A stretch of DNA of 64,000 nt from Streptomyces sp. NBC_01717. GTDB taxonomy: Bacteria; Actinomycetota; Actinomycetes; Streptomycetales; Streptomycetaceae. The stretch spans positions 3,658,001 to 3,722,000 of the forward strand of contig NZ_CP109178.1 of the NCBI RefSeq assembly GCF_036248255.1. The letters are read 5' to 3'. Position 1 is the stretch's first letter. Each line of letters opens with the position of its first letter. Positions 26,499 through 37,144 of this stretch are shown piece by piece. Made by a program: the position numbers and the translations under genes. A model generated the notes under the pieces. The model saw only the letters and a list, made by a program, of their open reading frames with translations, ran no database searches and had not been told where the DNA came from.

Positions 26499-26660
26499 AC
26501 TTCATCTCGGGTGGCCTGTTGGAGCGCAGCGGCGGGCATGGGGTGCGCGATTGCGGATTGGAGCCGGCATCGTGCTCGACGAGGGTGGCTGTCAGAGGGT
26601 GAGAACACGGTGGAGGGAGGCGGCCGGCGAACGACAGGCGCACCCCGCCGGCCAACTGCC

Positions 26661-27242
26661 CTACACCTCTGGAGGGTGCACCTCCAGGATCGACGCCGTC
26701 CCGCCGGCCACCGCGGTCTCGTACAGCGTGATCCGGTCGCCCGGGGCGAGGTGCCTCCACCGCGCCGGCGTCAGAGGCAGGAGGCGCACTGGAGCCCGAG
26801 CGCCGGGCGCGAGGTCGGGAACGAACTCGACCCACACGCGAGCGATGTCCAGGTCGGACGCCCCGCCCTCCCTCCGGTGGCCGATGTCCCACATCGGCCG
26901 CAGCACCCCGGCTCCGGGGATCGGAGTACGCCGGAACGCCTCACCAGCCGGGAGGAGCACGAGATCAGCCCGGATGACGCCCACTCGCGTCTCGGCACCC
27001 CGCCACCGGCACCACTCCCTGCTCCGTTCGAGCCCCATCATCACCGCCGCGCGTTCCAGCTGCTCCCAGAACCCCGTCGGCGCTGTCCATCCGTCACCCA
27101 GTTCCTGGAGCAGGTCGAGCGCCACTTCCCACTCGTCGTGCGCGAGGTAGTCCCAGGCATCAGAAACAGTGATGTCGTTGTCGGTGGCAACGCCTTCGGG
27201 CACCAACAGCGAGGCGGCTTCAAGTATCCCCACGACATCCAT
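26661..27242 (-). CDS. Hypothetical protein in an accessory patch
   Basis: 193 residues, soluble, acidic, with no signal or membrane segment. The N-terminal half is helical (DAWDYLAHDEWEVALDLLQE, FWEQLERAAVMMGLE), and the C-terminal half is beta-rich with ARVWVEFVPDLAPG and GDRITLYETAVAGGTASILEV. The two-part build recalls small immunity-type or EF-Tu-domain-like Streptomyces proteins, but I cannot name a family. Codon use is ordinary. It is encoded upstream of the ATPase on the same strand with a 215-base gap. Start at ATG 27242 lacks a strong ribosome site. Confidence 0.55.
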   Translation of the reverse strand: MDVVGILEAASLLVPEGVATDNDITVSDAWDYLAHDEWEVALDLLQELGDGWTAPTGFWEQLERAAVMMGLERSREWCRWRGAETRVGVIRADLVLLPAGEAFRRTPIPGAGVLRPMWDIGHRREGGASDLDIARVWVEFVPDLAPGARAPVRLLPLTPARWRHLAPGDRITLYETAVAGGTASILEVHPPEV

Positions 27243-27314
27243 GCGCCGATTATGGATGCCCTCAGCGCACCAAGAATGCGGTAGCGCGGGAGCGTGGCCT
27301 TGCGCTGAGCAGCA

Positions 27315-27354
27315 GGCGGCCTCGTGCGCAATGCGAGCTGCACACGAGGCCGCC
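27315..27354 (-). terminator. Perfect 12-bp hairpin terminator
   Basis: GGCGGCCTCGTG (27315-27326) pairs with CACGAGGCCGCC (27343-27354) around a 16-base loop. On the minus strand it starts two bases after the stop codon of the 27357-27554 ORF, in the position of a transcription terminator. Confidence 0.7.
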
Positions 27355-27356
27355 GG

Positions 27357-27554
27357 TCAGCGAGAACCACCGAAGGGACAGATATCCTTGCCGACCTTCA
27401 GACCGATCTGAACACTTTTAGCGTTCTTGATCCCTACAACGGTGACTTCGGCCTGCGTCGGCCACGTCGCGCCCGGGAAGCCTTGACGGTCACGGGCGCT
27501 GACGTCTTGCCCGCGGCGACTGTGACCTGCACGCGGCGCGTTCGTCACTCTCAT
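27357..27554 (-). pseudogene. ORF remnant or 3' end of a broken gene
   Basis: A 65-codon frame whose last 35 codons look coding (ATWPTQAEVTVVGIKNAKSV, IGLKVGKDICPFGG) and whose stop abuts a strong hairpin. Just upstream, a different frame shows VTVAAGKTSAPVTVK, as if one frameshift split a secreted or surface protein. No start with a ribosome site is seen and I cannot identify the family. It lies directly downstream of the SapA-like gene on the same strand. The rest of the gap between 27243 and 27566 holds only the hairpin. Confidence 0.3.
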
Positions 27555-27566
27555 CCGGCCACAATG

Positions 27567-28100
27567 CTAGTTGCAGGGGAACACATAGTCGTTTGTGTAG
27601 TTGATGAAGAGGCTGCTCGAGCTCGTACCCATCTTTGCGGTCACCGGTGCGCAGGCGAAGCTGGATACGTAGACCGGGCCCGCATACGAGCTGAAGTTAC
27701 CCGAGTCGGTGTCGCAGCCCGTGCCATCCACCTTGCAAACCTTCAAGTACATGTACCGGGAGGCACCGACGTTGTTGTCGAGGATCACGCAGCCCTTGCC
27801 GGCGTTCTGGTAGGAGAACAATGTGGCCAGGCGCAGGTCGGGGTCGGTTCCCAGAGGAAGAGGAATCCCCTTGCTCAGCGCGTAGCCGGTCCCGCACACG
27901 GTTGCAGCGGCGGCCACGGCCTGCGGATCAGCCTCTGCAATGGCACGGGTCGTGGCGTCGGCGTCCCTCGTAATCTGCACAGCGGAGTTGCCAGGCGACG
28001 CACTGGACTTCACTTCAGCGGAAGCCTGCGGTGAGGCAAGGGCAATGACTGCGATGACGGCCAGCCCCGCACCGACGGTGGACCTGAGTGCGTTGAACAT
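27567..28100 (-). CDS. Secreted SapA-like (spore-associated protein) family protein
   Basis: 177 residues with a signal peptide (LRSTVGAGLAVIAVIALASP ending QASA) and six cysteines in the mature part (TVCGTGY, GKGCVILD, LKVCKVDGTGCD, FACAP, FPCN), consistent with three disulfides. The central DSGNFSSYAGPVYVSS segment strongly recalls SapA, a Streptomyces spore-associated secreted protein; this is pattern memory, not a search. Start ATG 28100 has GGGAGGGG upstream; the longer frame to 28214 lacks a signal start. Function of the family is unknown; association with spores or aerial hyphae is inferred from the name-giving member. Confidence 0.55.
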   Translation of the reverse strand: MFNALRSTVGAGLAVIAVIALASPQASAEVKSSASPGNSAVQITRDADATTRAIAEADPQAVAAAATVCGTGYALSKGIPLPLGTDPDLRLATLFSYQNAGKGCVILDNNVGASRYMYLKVCKVDGTGCDTDSGNFSSYAGPVYVSSFACAPVTAKMGTSSSSLFINYTNDYVFPCN

Positions 28101-28611
28101 GACGTTTCCCCTCCCGATGAAGCAAATGAAGTTGACCGCACGGACCTCTTCCCGGGGCCCGGCGCGCAGTTGGGTAAGCGCTCTCTGCGATCGCCGGAAA
28201 TCTACGGGGAGCATGCGCTCCCGGGTAAGGGTCCAGACCAGCCAGCCAGCCCAGCGCGGTGGCGGGATTTTGATGCCATGCGCTTACGGGGAGGGCGAGT
28301 GCACCGCTGTAATGCAGACATATAATGATCAATTTGGTTCACCGCAGCGTGCGGAGCGTTGGCGTGTGTCGTCGGTCACAACGTCTCCACACTGTTGCCC
28401 ACATGGAGGAACGTGAGGGCGAGAGTTGTGACGGACCGTTAAATCTGCGAATGCGTAAGAAAGTTGAGCTGGCGACTGCTGGTGGAAGCTGATGGACACC
28501 GCTTCATGCCTGGTGTCATCCGGCGGGACAACAGGTATTCGCCTGCGGCTTGAACCAACCATCCGGGCCGCGCCGACTCAACGATGTGAATGTTGGCTTC
28601 CCCGCCGATGA

Positions 28612-28740
28612 GCCCGAGACACCAACGCGGCCATGACGCTGAACATCTGCACCCACACCTGTGGCCCGACTCCGAGGAGTGGACCTGGGCCGCGGTCGAC
28701 AAGGCGTACGCGGATCTCCCTCACCAAGGTGAGTCAAGGC
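28612..28740 (+). pseudogene. C-terminal relic of a tyrosine recombinase (integrase)
   Basis: The plus strand reads NAAMTLNICTH, then after a one-base shift LWPDSEEWTWAAVDKAYADL. Together they match the C-terminal end of phage/ICE integrases (pattern: LGHASAxxTLxxYxHLWPDSExxTRxAVD). The catalytic Arg-His-Arg part is absent, and the frame is broken, so it is a dead fragment. The 28101-28787 gap otherwise holds no gene I can support; a short in-frame stretch near 28455-28545 (WRLLVEADGHRFMPGVI) is unassigned. The relic lies at the edge of the conserved block beginning with ychF. Confidence 0.6.
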
Positions 28741-28787
28741 CGCCCAACCCGCTCCGCCGCAGGTCGGACGGCCTTTCGCAAGATCAA

Positions 28788-29876
<1,089 letters not shown>

Positions 29877-30071
29877 GTTGGCGACTTCCTGGAGTAAGGA
29901 CGGGTGGGCCGATTCTCCAGTTTACGGGCGGGGGCGAGCGGGCAGTCACGCGTCCGGTCGGGGGCCGATGCGGTTCCCGTTCGACCATGTGGCATCGAAC
30001 TCACCGCGAAGGTCATCCAAAGGGCGTGTCCAACGCCTCCTCCCTCCCACCTCGCGACCTACGTTGTCCCG

Positions 30072-30662
30072 GTGGAGCAGCCCAGAACACGTCCCCCTCA
30101 GCGCCGGCAGCCGTCGCAGCAGGCCCCGCTGTCCCCGCAGAGCACCATCGACGAGGCCACCACCGTGTACCGGGTGGTGGCCACGCCCGACGGACGGACA
30201 CGACGGGTGCCGCCCCTCCTGCTCGCGCTGCGCAGGCTGCCCAATCCGCGACTGACCGGCATCGGTGCCGGGCTGTTCGCCGCCGCCGTCATGTTCGCGC
30301 TGGCCTGCCTCGACTGGCTGCTGTTCGACGGTTCGTCGATCCTGTACGGGGTGCTGTTCCTGCCGGTCAGCGCGCTGACCGCGCTCTGGGTGCGGCCCGC
30401 GGACCTGGTGACCGCACCGATCATTGTGCCGATCGCGTTCGCCGTCGGTGTGATTCCGATCGCCGGCGGCACGGGCGGCTTCGGCGGGCAGACCATGGCA
30501 GTGGTCACGGCGCTCGCCGTCCATGCAGGCTGGCTGTACGGCGGCACGCTCATCGCCGGGCTCATCGCCTCCGTACGCAAGGTCCGGCTGATGCGGCAGC
30601 GCCGGCGGCGGATGCGGTCGGCCACGAAGACGGCTCGCTCCGCCCGGCGTCCAAATCCCTGA
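30072..30662 (+). CDS. DUF6542 membrane protein
   Basis: About 196 residues. A Pro/Gln-rich cytoplasmic N-terminus ([16 protein letters not shown]) leads into [16 protein letters not shown] and about four membrane segments, ending in a very basic tail ([17 protein letters not shown]). [29 protein letters not shown] and [11 protein letters not shown] are the hallmark stretches of this actinobacterial family of unknown function. GTG 30072 is the likely start; no ribosome site is visible, so translation may be leaderless. It is divergent from ychF and converges on ppgK, a common core arrangement. Confidence 0.75.
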   Translation: MEQPRTRPPQRRQPSQQAPLSPQSTIDEATTVYRVVATPDGRTRRVPPLLLALRRLPNPRLTGIGAGLFAAAVMFALACLDWLLFDGSSILYGVLFLPVSALTALWVRPADLVTAPIIVPIAFAVGVIPIAGGTGGFGGQTMAVVTALAVHAGWLYGGTLIAGLIASVRKVRLMRQRRRRMRSATKTARSARRPNP

Positions 30663-30711
30663 GACCGGGGCAGAGGCAGGGGCAGAGGCAGGGGGCAGCG
30701 GCGCAAAAGGG

Positions 30712-31449
30712 CTATTTGCCTGCCGCCGCCATCGCCGCTCCCACGATGCCCGCGTTGTTCTGCAGCTCGGCCGGCACCATCTCGGCCCGCACATGCTCGA
30801 TCAGCGGCAGGAACTTGTCGGCCTTTCGGCTGACTCCGCCCCCGATGATGAAGAGCTCGGGCGTGAACAGCATCTCCAGATGCGACAGGTACTTCTGCAC
30901 CCGGTGCGCCCAGTGGTGCCAGCTCAGCTCCTCGTCCTCCTTGGCCTTCGTGGAGGCGTGCTTCTCCGCTTCGTGGCCGTCCAGCTCCAAATGGCCGAGC
31001 TCGGTGTTGGGCACGAGCTGCCCGTCGATGAAGACCGCGCTGCCGATACCCGTACCGAGCGTCAGCATGATCACGGTCCCCTTGCGGTCGCGCCCCGCAC
31101 CGAAGGCCATTTCGGCGATTCCCGCCGCGTCGGCATCGTTGAGGACGGTCACCGGAAGGCCCAGCTTCTCGCCGAGCAGCGTCCGGGCGTCATGGTCGAT
31201 CCAGCCCTTGTCGACATTGGCCGCGGTGCGGGTGACACCGCCCGTGACGACGCCCGGGAAGGTGACGCCGACCGGACCCGACCAGTCGAAGTGGCCGACC
31301 ACCTCGGCCACGCAGTCGGCCACGTCCTTGGGCGTGGCCGGATGCGGTGTCAGTACTTTGTGGCGCTCCTGCGCCAGGTCTCCGCGGTCCAGGTCCACGG
31401 GAGCACCCTTGATCCCGGATCCGCCGATGTCCACGCCGAAGATCTGCAT
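30712..31449 (-). CDS. ppgK: Polyphosphate glucokinase
   Basis: 245 residues, ROK-type sugar kinase using polyphosphate (and ATP) to phosphorylate glucose. [16 protein letters not shown] is the phosphate-binding loop; the catalytic aspartate is in [22 protein letters not shown] and [16 protein letters not shown] are typical of actinobacterial PpgK; and [15 protein letters not shown] closes the C-terminal lobe. Start ATG 31449 (MQIFGVD); the longer frame to 31500 lacks support. PpgK feeds glucose from glucosidases into glycolysis. It lies 81 bases downstream of ispH on the same strand. Confidence 0.95.
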   Translation of the reverse strand: MQIFGVDIGGSGIKGAPVDLDRGDLAQERHKVLTPHPATPKDVADCVAEVVGHFDWSGPVGVTFPGVVTGGVTRTAANVDKGWIDHDARTLLGEKLGLPVTVLNDADAAGIAEMAFGAGRDRKGTVIMLTLGTGIGSAVFIDGQLVPNTELGHLELDGHEAEKHASTKAKEDEELSWHHWAHRVQKYLSHLEMLFTPELFIIGGGVSRKADKFLPLIEHVRAEMVPAELQNNAGIVGAAMAAAGK

Positions 31450-31530
31450 GCGAACCACCGTACGGGCTGGCGCCGCCCCCCGCTCACCTTCCCGGAGCAC
31501 GGGCCACTCCGCCCGGGAGAACGGCAGGCG

Positions 31531-32562
31531 TCACTCGGCGGTGAGTGCCGCCGCCTCTGCGCGCAGGTCCCGGCGGAGCTCCTTGGGCAGCGAGAAGGTG
31601 ATCGACTCGTCGGCCGTCTTCACCGTCTCCACGTCGCCGTAGCCGCGCTCGGCCAGCCACTCCAGTACGCCGTCCACCAGCACGTCGGGAACCGAGGCAC
31701 CGGAGGTGAGGCCGACCGTGGTGACACCTTCCAGCCAGGCCTCGTCGATCTCGCTCGCGAAGTCCACCAGGTGCGCCGCGGGGGCGCCCGCGTCGAGGGC
31801 GACCTCGACCATGCGGATCGAGTTCGAGGAGTTCTTGGAGCCGACGACGATGACCAGTTCGGCGTCCTCGGCGAGCTTCTTCACCGCGATCTGACGGTTC
31901 TGCGTGGCGTAGCAGATGTCGTCGCTGGGCGGCGAGACCAGCTGCGGGAACTTCTCCTTGAGCGCGTCCACCGTCTCCATCGTCTCGTCGACCGAGAGCG
32001 TGGTCTGGGAGAGCCAGACCACCTTCGACTCGTCGCGCACGGAGACACTGGCGACGTCCTCGGGGCCGTCGACCAGCGTGATGTGGTCGGGCGCCTCACC
32101 GCTCGTGCCGATGACTTCCTCATGGCCCTCGTGGCCGATCAGGAGGATGTCGTAGTCCTCCTTGGCGAACCGGACGGCTTCCTTGTGGACCTTGGTCACC
32201 AGCGGGCACGTCGCGTCGATCGTGGCGAGCTTGCGCTCAGCGGCCTCGGCGTGCACGGTCGGCGCGACGCCGTGGGCGGAGAACATCACGATGGAACCCT
32301 CGGGCACCTCCGCCGTGACGTCGACGAAGATCGCGCCCTTCCTCTCCAGGGTCTGCACGACGTACTTGTTGTGCACGATCTCGTGGCGGACATAGATCGG
32401 GGCCCCGTACTGCTCCAGGGCCTTCTCGACGGCGATCACGGCACGGTCCACGCCCGCGCAGTAGCCACGGGGTGCGGCGAGCAGGACACGGCGGGCGTCA
32501 CTGCGGCGCGTGGCGCCCGCACTCGGGGCGGCGGCGGGTGACGGGCTGGGCGTAGCAGTCAT
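31531..32562 (-). CDS. ispH: 4-hydroxy-3-methylbut-2-enyl diphosphate reductase
   Basis: 343 residues. This [4Fe-4S] enzyme makes IPP and DMAPP in the last step of the MEP isoprenoid pathway. Cluster ligands are in [22 protein letters not shown] and [11 protein letters not shown]; the substrate glutamate motif region is SVDETMETV and SQTTLS, and SNSIRMVE and LTSGASVPD are conserved. A Pro/Ala/Ser-rich N-terminal extension of about 20 residues precedes the core. ATG 32562 is chosen over ATG 32571, neither having a strong ribosome site. Divergent from the amino-acid permease gene. Confidence 0.95.
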   Translation of the reverse strand: MTATPSPSPAAAPSAGATRRSDARRVLLAAPRGYCAGVDRAVIAVEKALEQYGAPIYVRHEIVHNKYVVQTLERKGAIFVDVTAEVPEGSIVMFSAHGVAPTVHAEAAERKLATIDATCPLVTKVHKEAVRFAKEDYDILLIGHEGHEEVIGTSGEAPDHITLVDGPEDVASVSVRDESKVVWLSQTTLSVDETMETVDALKEKFPQLVSPPSDDICYATQNRQIAVKKLAEDAELVIVVGSKNSSNSIRMVEVALDAGAPAAHLVDFASEIDEAWLEGVTTVGLTSGASVPDVLVDGVLEWLAERGYGDVETVKTADESITFSLPKELRRDLRAEAAALTAE

Positions 32563-32707
32563 GCGTCCCATCGTAAGGCCGTACCGAACAGGCGAGGGTT
32601 CGGCCGGGTCGGGAGACTGAGCCGTACGCGACGTTCACCACGTGTACGCCCTGCAATGCCACATATGCCACGTGCGCGACCGTGTCCGTGCGACCGACGG
32701 AGGGTTC

Positions 32708-34057
32708 ATGGCGGGCAGCAGTACGGCGGACCGGGCGACCCTGCGGCGGACGCTCGGGTTCCGGGATCTGGTCGTCTATGGGCTGCTGTTCATCGCTCCC
32801 ATGGCGCCCGTCGGCGTCTTCGGCACGCTCGACGCGAAATCGGACGGCGCGGTCGCGCTGGTGTACCTCGCGGCGACCGTCGTCATGGGCTTCACCGCGT
32901 TCAGTTACGCGCAGATGGTGCGGGTGGCCCCACTGGCGGGTTCGGTCTTCACGTATGCGCGCAAGGGACTCGGGGAAGGGCCCGGGTTCATCGCCGGGTG
33001 GATGGCGATGCTCGACTATCTCCTGATTCCGGCGGTCGCCTATCTCTTTTCCGGGATCGCGATGAACTCGCTGGTCCCGGAGGTGTCGCGGTGGGTGTGG
33101 ACGGCGCTCGCGGTGGTCATCACCACGCTGCTCAACCTCTGGGGTGTACGGGCTGCGGCGCGGGTCGGCTTCGCGGTGCTCGCGATGGAGATCGTGGTGC
33201 TGCTGGTCTTCCTGGTGTCGGCGGTGGTGGTTCTCGTCCAGGACGGGGCGCAGCGCGGCTGGTGGACGCCGTTCACCGGTGACTCCGGCTTCTCCCTGCG
33301 GGCGGTACTGGGCGCGGTGTCGGTGGCCGTGCTCTCGTATCTGGGCTTCGACGCCATCGCCTCGTTCGCGGAGGAGGCCACCGGCGGCTCGGAGAAGGTG
33401 GCGCGGGCGCTGCTTTTCTGTCTGGTCCTCGCAGGGGTGCTGTTCGTGGCACAGGGCTATCTGGCGGCGCTGCTGGAGCCGATGACGTCGGCGGATCTGG
33501 CCGCCGAACCGGCCAGGCAGGGGTCGGCGTTCTACGACACGGTCGACTTCGCGGTGGGCACGTGGCTGCACGACCTGGTGGCGATCAGCAAGGCGATCGG
33601 GGCGGCGTTCGCGGCGCTGGCCGGCCAGGCGGCGGCAGGGCGGCTGCTCTTCGCCATGTCCAGGGAGCAGCGGCTGCCCTCGCTGCTGGCCCGGATCGAC
33701 CCGCGGTCCGGGGTGCCGCGGGCCGCGATCCTGATCGCCGCGGCCGTGACGCTGGTGGCGGCGGTCTGGGCGGCCCGCCGCGACGACGGCCTCGACCATC
33801 TGGTGTCGGTGGTCGACATCGGTGCGCTGACGGCGTTCGTGCTGCTGCACGCGTCGGTGGTCGGCTGGTTCGCCGTACGCCGGATGGACGGGCCGCCGAG
33901 CTGGTGGCGGCATGTGCTGGTGCCCGTGGTGGGTGCGGGGGTGCTGATCGCGGTGATCCTCAGCGCGACGGCGAGCGCGCAGGTGGTGGGGGTCTGCTGG
34001 CTGGGGGTGGGGCTGGTGGTGCTGGCGATGCAGTGGGGGCGAGGCCCGGCTGTGTAG
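32708..34057 (+). CDS. APC-family amino-acid permease
   Basis: 449 residues with about 12 membrane segments. The APC signature is clear: [40 protein letters not shown] in segments 2-3, and [20 protein letters not shown] in the central glutamate-containing loop. Such carriers take up amino acids or polyamines. ATG 32708 lies four bases after GGAGG (32699-32703); the frame is open upstream to 32642 but without a ribosome site. It is divergent from ispH, and followed 40 bases later by xseA, with which it may be co-transcribed by chance. Confidence 0.88.
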   Translation: MAGSSTADRATLRRTLGFRDLVVYGLLFIAPMAPVGVFGTLDAKSDGAVALVYLAATVVMGFTAFSYAQMVRVAPLAGSVFTYARKGLGEGPGFIAGWMAMLDYLLIPAVAYLFSGIAMNSLVPEVSRWVWTALAVVITTLLNLWGVRAAARVGFAVLAMEIVVLLVFLVSAVVVLVQDGAQRGWWTPFTGDSGFSLRAVLGAVSVAVLSYLGFDAIASFAEEATGGSEKVARALLFCLVLAGVLFVAQGYLAALLEPMTSADLAAEPARQGSAFYDTVDFAVGTWLHDLVAISKAIGAAFAALAGQAAAGRLLFAMSREQRLPSLLARIDPRSGVPRAAILIAAAVTLVAAVWAARRDDGLDHLVSVVDIGALTAFVLLHASVVGWFAVRRMDGPPSWWRHVLVPVVGAGVLIAVILSATASAQVVGVCWLGVGLVVLAMQWGRGPAV

Positions 34058-34097
34058 GGCTGCCTCGTTGTCCGTGGTGGCGGATACGCTCGCTCGC

Positions 34098-35309
34098 ATG
34101 GCTCTCAATACCTCCGCGGAAGCCCCGCTGCCCGTCGGCGAGGTGTCACGGCTCATCGGCGGATGGATCGACCGGCTCGGGGCCGTCTGGGTCGAGGGGC
34201 AGATCACCCAGCTGTCGCGGCGGCCGGGCGCCGGGGTGGTGTTCCTGACCCTGCGCGACCCGTCGCACGACATCTCGGTGAGCGTGACCTGCTTCCGGCA
34301 GGTCTTCGACCGGATCGCGGACGTGGTGACGGAGGGCGCCCGCGTCGTCGTCCTCGCCAAGCCCGAGTGGTACGCGCCCCGCGGCCAGCTGTCCCTGCGG
34401 GCCACGGAGATACGGCCGGTCGGCATCGGTGAGCTGCTGGTCCGGCTGGAGCTGCTGAAGAAGTCGCTGGCCGCCGAGGGGCTCTTCGCCCTGGACCGGA
34501 AGAAGCCGCTGCCGTTCCTGCCGCAGCTGATCGGCCTGGTCTGCGGGCGGGCGTCGGCGGCCGAGCGCGATGTGCTGGAGAACGCGCGGCGCCGCTGGCC
34601 CGCGGTGCGCTTCGAGGTGCGCAATACGGCGGTGCAGGGTGTGCACGCGGTGAACCAGGTGGTCCAGGCGGTGAAGGAGCTGGACGACCTGCCGGATGTC
34701 GACGTGATCATCGTCGCGCGCGGCGGCGGCAGCGTGGAGGACCTGCTGCCGTTCTCGGACGAGCAGCTGATCCGTACGGTCGCCGAGTGCCGTACGCCGG
34801 TGGTGTCCGCGATCGGGCACGAGCCGGACTCCCCGCTGCTCGATCTGGTCGCCGATCTGCGGGCGTCCACGCCCACGGACGCGGCGAAGAAGGTCGTGCC
34901 GGACGTGGGCGAGGAGCTGGACCGGGTGCAGCAGCTGCGGGACCGGGCGCTGCGGACCGTACGAGGGCTGCTCGACCGGGAGGAGCGGGGGCTTGCGCAC
35001 GCGCTGGGCCGGCCCTCCATGCAGCAGCCGCTGCGAATGGTGGACGAGCGCGCGGCGGAGGTCGACGCGCTGATCGGGCGCAGCCGCCGGGTGCTGGGGC
35101 ATCTGCTGGACCGGGCGGACTCGGAGCTCGCACACACCCGGGCGCGGGTCGTCGCACTGTCGCCCGCGGCGACGCTGGAGCGCGGGTACGCGGTGCTGCA
35201 GCGGCCGGACGGTCATGTGGTCCGCTCCCCCGCGGACGCCGGGGCGCCGGGCGACGAGCTGCGGGCGCGGGTGTCGGAGGGCGAGTTCACCGTGCGGGTG
35301 GCCGAGTGA
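34098..35309 (+). CDS. xseA: Exodeoxyribonuclease VII large subunit
   Basis: 403 residues. An N-terminal OB fold ([30 protein letters not shown]) binds single-stranded DNA, and the catalytic core has [42 protein letters not shown] and [25 protein letters not shown] with the family's conserved Asp and His. A long coiled coil precedes the C-terminal ERGYAVL. It forms a complex with XseB that degrades ssDNA. Start ATG 34098 (MALNTS); ATG 34068 is an upstream alternative. xseB follows 108 bases later. Confidence 0.95.
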   Translation: MALNTSAEAPLPVGEVSRLIGGWIDRLGAVWVEGQITQLSRRPGAGVVFLTLRDPSHDISVSVTCFRQVFDRIADVVTEGARVVVLAKPEWYAPRGQLSLRATEIRPVGIGELLVRLELLKKSLAAEGLFALDRKKPLPFLPQLIGLVCGRASAAERDVLENARRRWPAVRFEVRNTAVQGVHAVNQVVQAVKELDDLPDVDVIIVARGGGSVEDLLPFSDEQLIRTVAECRTPVVSAIGHEPDSPLLDLVADLRASTPTDAAKKVVPDVGEELDRVQQLRDRALRTVRGLLDREERGLAHALGRPSMQQPLRMVDERAAEVDALIGRSRRVLGHLLDRADSELAHTRARVVALSPAATLERGYAVLQRPDGHVVRSPADAGAPGDELRARVSEGEFTVRVAE

Positions 35310-35417
35310 GCCGGTGCGGCGTCCCATTTCCTTCGCCTTTCCCCTTCGCCCGGGCCCGGCGCGGCCGCGGACGCGGTTCGGACCTGGCTGTCGTAGCTCA
35401 CACATAGGGTGGATCAC

Positions 35418-35666
35418 ATGACGGACGACGCGACAACGGCAGCTGCCGCCACGGACACGCTCGGCTACGAGCAGGCGCGCGACGAGCTGATCGAGGTTGT
35501 GCGGCGCCTGGAGGCGGGCGGCACGACGCTGGAGGAGTCCCTCGCGCTGTGGGAGCGGGGCGAGGAGCTGGCCAAGGTCTGCCGGCGCTGGCTGGAAGGG
35601 GCCCGGGCCCGCCTGGACGAGGCCCTCGCCCAGCCCGGGAAGGACCAGCAGGACGACGCCGGGTGA
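35418..35666 (+). CDS. xseB: Exodeoxyribonuclease VII small subunit
   Basis: 82 residues, a helical hairpin typical of XseB: GYEQARDELIEVVRRLEAGG, then TLEESLALWERGEELAKVCR. It coats the coiled coil of XseA and is needed for a working nuclease. ATG 35418 is used with GGGTGG five bases upstream; GTG 35409 is an in-frame alternative. It directly follows xseA on the same strand, as in other actinomycetes. Confidence 0.93.
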   Translation: MTDDATTAAAATDTLGYEQARDELIEVVRRLEAGGTTLEESLALWERGEELAKVCRRWLEGARARLDEALAQPGKDQQDDAG

Positions 35667-35684
35667 CTCCCGAACCGTAGGGAT

Positions 35685-35710
35685 CCGGGGCGAGCCGGTC
35701 CGCCCCGGAA
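35685..35710 (+). terminator. 9-bp GC hairpin after xseB
   Basis: TCCGGGGCG (35685-35693) pairs with CGCCCCGGA (35702-35710) around an 8-base loop, 19 bases after the xseB stop. It is a plausible terminator for the permease-xseA-xseB run. Confidence 0.65.
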
Positions 35711-35814
35711 TGGATGCGAGCGCGCGGCGGTTATGAGCCTCGTCGGAAATCGGGACGGCCCGCACGCCACCCACGCACACGTTTGTGGAGTGGATCACTC
35801 AGGCCAGGTTTTAG

Positions 35815-35844
35815 TTGAAAGTTAACCTACCCGTCGGTTACCGT
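35815..35844 (+). promoter_or_regulatory. Probable promoter of the nitroreductase gene
   Basis: TTGAAA (35815-35820) and TACCGT (35839-35844) are spaced by 18 bases. Between them TAACC and GGTTA form a short inverted repeat, which could be an operator. The gene start is 44 bases downstream. Confidence 0.45.
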
Positions 35845-35887
35845 CGCTGTATCGCTTGATCCCCATTCGCCCGGAAGGTAATGCAAG

Positions 35888-36478
35888 ATGCCCCTCGTTC
35901 TTGACCCCGCCGCCCAGGACCTCCTCTTCCGTGAGGCCCGCACCGCCAACACCTTCACCGACGAGCCGGTCTCCGAGGAGCAGGTCCAGGCGATATACGA
36001 CCTGGTCAAGTACGGGCCCACCGCCTTCAACCAGTCGCCGCTGCGCATTGTCCTGGTCCGCTCCGACGACGCCCGCGCGCGCCTCGTGAGCCACATGGCG
36101 GAGGGCAACCAGCCGAAGACCTCCACCGCCCCGCTGGTCGCGATCCTGGCCGCCGACAACGAGTTCCACGAGGAGCTCCCGGCGCTGTTCCCGCACTTCC
36201 CGCAGGCCAAGGACGCGTTCTTCTCCGAGCGCCCGGTCCGCGAGTCGGCCGCCGCCCTGAACTCCGCCCTGCAGGCCGCGTACTTCATCATCGGCGTCCG
36301 CGCCGCCGGTCTGGCCGCCGGCCCGATGACCGGCTTCGACGCCGCGGGCATCGAGAAGGAGTTCCTCGACGCCGACCACAGCGTGCTGATGGTCGTCAAC
36401 ATCGGCAAGCCGGGCGACGACGCCTGGTTCCCGCGTTCGCCGCGTCTCGCCTACGACGAGGTCATCCAGACCGTCTGA
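35888..36478 (+). CDS. Nitroreductase-family protein, malonic semialdehyde reductase (RutE/HadB)-like
   Basis: 196 residues. The nitroreductase fold is visible from LFREARTANTFTDEPVSEEQ, the FMN-binding KYGPTAFNQSPLR, and the central FIIGVRAAGLAAGPMTGFD. The sequence is close to the RutE/HadB branch, which reduces malonic semialdehyde or similar small carbonyls with NAD(P)H and flavin. The physiological substrate here is not proven. ATG 35888 follows GGAAGG. It has its own promoter, and a strong hairpin follows. It converges on the DUF4245 gene. Confidence 0.82.
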   Translation: MPLVLDPAAQDLLFREARTANTFTDEPVSEEQVQAIYDLVKYGPTAFNQSPLRIVLVRSDDARARLVSHMAEGNQPKTSTAPLVAILAADNEFHEELPALFPHFPQAKDAFFSERPVRESAAALNSALQAAYFIIGVRAAGLAAGPMTGFDAAGIEKEFLDADHSVLMVVNIGKPGDDAWFPRSPRLAYDEVIQTV

Positions 36479-36491
36479 TCCACCCGGTCGC

Positions 36492-36538
36492 ACGGAGAAG
36501 GGCCCCGGAGCACCAAGTGCTCCGGGGCCCTTCTCCGT
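36492..36538. terminator. 22-bp perfect hairpin, bidirectional terminator
   Basis: Bases 36492-36513 pair perfectly with 36517-36538 across a 3-base loop (CAA). The stem begins ACGGAGAAGGGCC and is very GC-rich. It lies between the nitroreductase stop and the stop of the convergent DUF4245 gene, so it can end both transcripts. Confidence 0.9.
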
Positions 36539-36554
36539 ATGCCGTACGCCTGGC

Positions 36555-37073
36555 TCAGGACGTCTTGAGGGCGGCGGCCATCTCCGCCAGCCGCTGTGTC
36601 GAGGCCGAGCCCGTGACGACCGTGGTCGCGCCGTCGTCATGGCGCACCAGGGCGTCGTACTTCGGGCCCTTCCAGTGCTGCCACGCCTCGCCCGCGACCT
36701 GCTGCGTGCGCCCGGTGTTCTTCGCGTCCTGGCTGACCTCGGACACGTACTTGTTCGCCGGGGACGTGGACTGCTCCACCGCGACGTACTTGCCGTCCGG
36801 GTCGAGGAAGCCCAGGTGCCAGCCGTTACCCGACTGGCGCTCGTAACTGACCGAGGTGGGCTTCCAGTCCTTGGACAAACCGGCCGGAGCGGCCACCGGA
36901 TACGGCGCCGCACGCCGCGCCGTCAGAAGCTCCACCCGGTAGTCGACCGCCTTGACCGGGTTGGCCTTGTCGTCGTGCGGTACGAAAATGTAGACACCCC
37001 CGGCGACGGCCGAGATGACCGCCATCGACAGGAACATGTCCCGCACCGTCTGCTTGCCTCGCTTGCTTGCCAC
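36555..37073 (-). CDS. DUF4245 membrane-anchored protein
   Basis: 172 residues. A basic start (MASKRGKQTVRDMFLSMAVI) leads into one membrane anchor, and the rest, with SYERQSGNGWHLGFLDPDGK, EQSTSPANKYV and ALVRHDDGATTVVTG, is an extracytoplasmic beta-rich domain. This matches the actinobacterial DUF4245 family, usually encoded beside glpX as here. Function unknown. It is divergent from glpX. Confidence 0.85.
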   Translation of the reverse strand: MASKRGKQTVRDMFLSMAVISAVAGGVYIFVPHDDKANPVKAVDYRVELLTARRAAPYPVAAPAGLSKDWKPTSVSYERQSGNGWHLGFLDPDGKYVAVEQSTSPANKYVSEVSQDAKNTGRTQQVAGEAWQHWKGPKYDALVRHDDGATTVVTGSASTQRLAEMAAALKTS

Positions 37074-37144
37074 GGGTCCATGTTCGCATTACGCCCGACG
37101 GGCCCGACCGAGGGGCGGCCACCCATGACAACCGGTCGGCCAAG

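Noticed and set aside
28321..28326. TATAAT as a strong promoter in the gap before ychF
   Set aside because: No acceptable -35 hexamer at the right distance on either strand and no supportable gene downstream.
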